In this document: positions 5,500-6,339 of the stretch, piece after piece
Position numbering within the stretch: the stretch's first letter is position 1
Layout: every line of letters starts with the position of its first letter
The notes under the pieces: model-generated
The model's input: only the letters and a program-made list of their open reading frames with translations
Databases searched by the model: none
Told to the model about the DNA's origin: nothing
Position numbers and translations under genes: made by a program
Source of the DNA: Burkholderiales bacterium
Lineage (GTDB): Bacteria > Pseudomonadota > Gammaproteobacteria > Burkholderiales > Burkholderiaceae_F
Assembly (NCBI GenBank): GCA_021205255.1
Contig: JAJPXW010000167.1
Location: 1 to 6,339 of the forward strand
Direction of reading: 5' to 3'
DNA length: 6,339 bases

Positions 5500-6339
5500 T
5501 TATTTATCTGAATCCATCTTCGGATCAAGGGCATCTCTTAGGCCATCGCCTAAAAGATTGAAAGCTAGAACTGTAAGGAAGATGGCAATTGTTGGAAATA
5601 GCACAGTATGTGGAGCAGTTACCATATCGGCTCTTGCTTCGTTAAGCATGGCGCCCCATTCCGGTGTTGGAGGTTGCGCACCAAGCCCTAGGAATGAAAG
5701 AGAAGCTGCAGTAATAATGGAGGTGCCAATTCTCATGGAGAGGTAAACCACGATTACGGAGATGGTGCCTGGAAGAATATGTCTAACTAGCAGTACGAAA
5801 TCGCTAGCACCTAGGCTCCTAGCCGCTTCCACATATGTCAAGTTCTTCAAGGTCAGCACGTTGCCTCTAACTAATCGGGCAAATGCCGGGATCGAGAAAA
5901 TAGCCACAGCAGCAATTACGTTTATCATGCCACCGCCTAAAATTGCAACGATGCCGATGGCCAGCAGAATTCCAGGAAATGCAAAAAGCACGTCTGAAAT
6001 TCTCATAATGACTCTGTCCCACCAGCCTTCGTAATATCCAGCTATAAGTCCGAGCATCGTACCGATAAGAGCTCCGATTGCTACGGATCCAAACCCAGCG
6101 ACTAGGGAAATTCTTGTGCCGGCCACAATGCGGCTAAAAATATCACGTCCCATGGAGTCCACGCCAAACCAATAAGTAGCTGACGGACCTTCCAAAAGAT
6201 GGTCGTAATCGAAAAAGTCTTCTGGATCGAATGGAACTAAAGCCGGACCAAAGACGGCTACCACGATCAGGAATAATACGAAGCTTCCTGCCGCCATCGC
6301 TACTGGCTGCTTCTTAAATTTGCGCCAGAAATCTGAAAC
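5500..6339 (-). CDS. gsiD: Glutathione/peptide ABC transporter permease, GsiD/DppC type (5' end outside window)
   Basis: Inner-membrane permease of an oligopeptide-type ABC importer; with a GsiC-like partner, an ATPase and a periplasmic binding protein it would bring in peptides, probably glutathione. Residues below count from the in-frame ATG at 6297. One membrane segment (1-23) and the OppC-type N-terminal region (FGVDSMGRDIFSR, 44-56) precede the permease domain. The ATPase-contacting EAA loop is EAARSLGASDFVLLVRHILP (157-176), and SFLGLGAQPPTPEWGAML (201-218) and LGDGLRDALDP (249-259) are family hallmarks. As remembered, it matches E. coli GsiD much more closely than DppC, for instance YYEGWWDRVIMRISDVLFAF. 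The frame stays open upstream of 6297 and reads SDFWRKFKKQPVA, the cytoplasmic lead typical of these permeases, so the real start is beyond 6339 and the 6297 ATG is internal. Substrate specificity is inferred from similarity. Partner genes should lie to the right. Confidence 0.92.
   Translation of the reverse strand, partial: VSDFWRKFKKQPVAMAAGSFVLFLIVVAVFGPALVPFDPEDFFDYDHLLEGPSATYWFGVDSMGRDIFSRIVAGTRISLVAGFGSVAIGALIGTMLGLIAGYYEGWWDRVIMRISDVLFAFPGILLAIGIVAILGGGMINVIAAVAIFSIPAFARLVRGNVLTLKNLTYVEAARSLGASDFVLLVRHILPGTISVIVVYLSMRIGTSIITAASLSFLGLGAQPPTPEWGAMLNEARADMVTAPHTVLFPTIAIFLTVLAFNLLGDGLRDALDPKMDSDK

Noticed and set aside
5405..5746. Plus-strand open frame of 113 codons over the gsiD 3' end and the terminator.
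   Set aside because: It is antisense to a clearly conserved permease, runs through the terminator and has no recognisable protein features.
1..6339. Search for CRISPR arrays, tRNA/rRNA genes, insertion-sequence ends and tandem repeats.
   Set aside because: No regularly spaced repeats, cloverleaf-like segments or transposase-like frames were seen; the sequence is almost fully occupied by the six genes.

Overview
The window looks like a piece of a betaproteobacterial (Burkholderiales) chromosome of moderate GC (roughly 45% by eye). The tightly packed order mltG-tmk-holB with ygfZ divergent beside mltG is a typical Burkholderiales/gammaproteobacterial arrangement. The low GC and the style of integrase would fit a gut Sutterellaceae-like lineage (Parasutterella/Turicimonas/Sutterella), but that assignment is inferred from gene order and composition, not shown by any marker.

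Layout. Positions 1-1571 (+) hold a large tyrosine recombinase with all catalytic residues and a betaproteobacterial-type accessory N-terminal domain. Its frame is open to the left edge, so it may start before the window. A hairpin terminator (about 1590-1643) separates it from a convergent minus-strand operon. Read in its own direction, that operon is mltG (4364-3303, endolytic murein transglycosylase), tmk (3306-2698, thymidylate kinase) and holB (2707-1676, DNA polymerase III delta-prime). The three genes overlap by 4 and 10 nt, which points to one transcript with translational coupling. A 124-bp divergent intergenic region (4365-4488) separates mltG from ygfZ (4489-5400, +), a folate-binding protein for Fe-S cluster maintenance. 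A second strong hairpin (5447-5481) ends ygfZ and faces the convergent gsiD-like gene (right edge down to 5500, -), a peptide/glutathione ABC transporter permease whose 5' end lies outside the window.

Function. The core is housekeeping: cell-wall glycan release, dTTP synthesis, clamp loading and Fe-S enzyme upkeep. It is flanked by an importer gene on the right and by a recombinase on the left, where many relatives carry pilZ/tatD. No CRISPR array, insertion sequence, tRNA or rRNA was seen. There is no clear new system here. The points most worth a second look are the integrase placed directly after holB, the complementary Shine-Dalgarno/anti-Shine-Dalgarno elements in the ygfZ leader, and the start sites of ygfZ, the integrase and gsiD.
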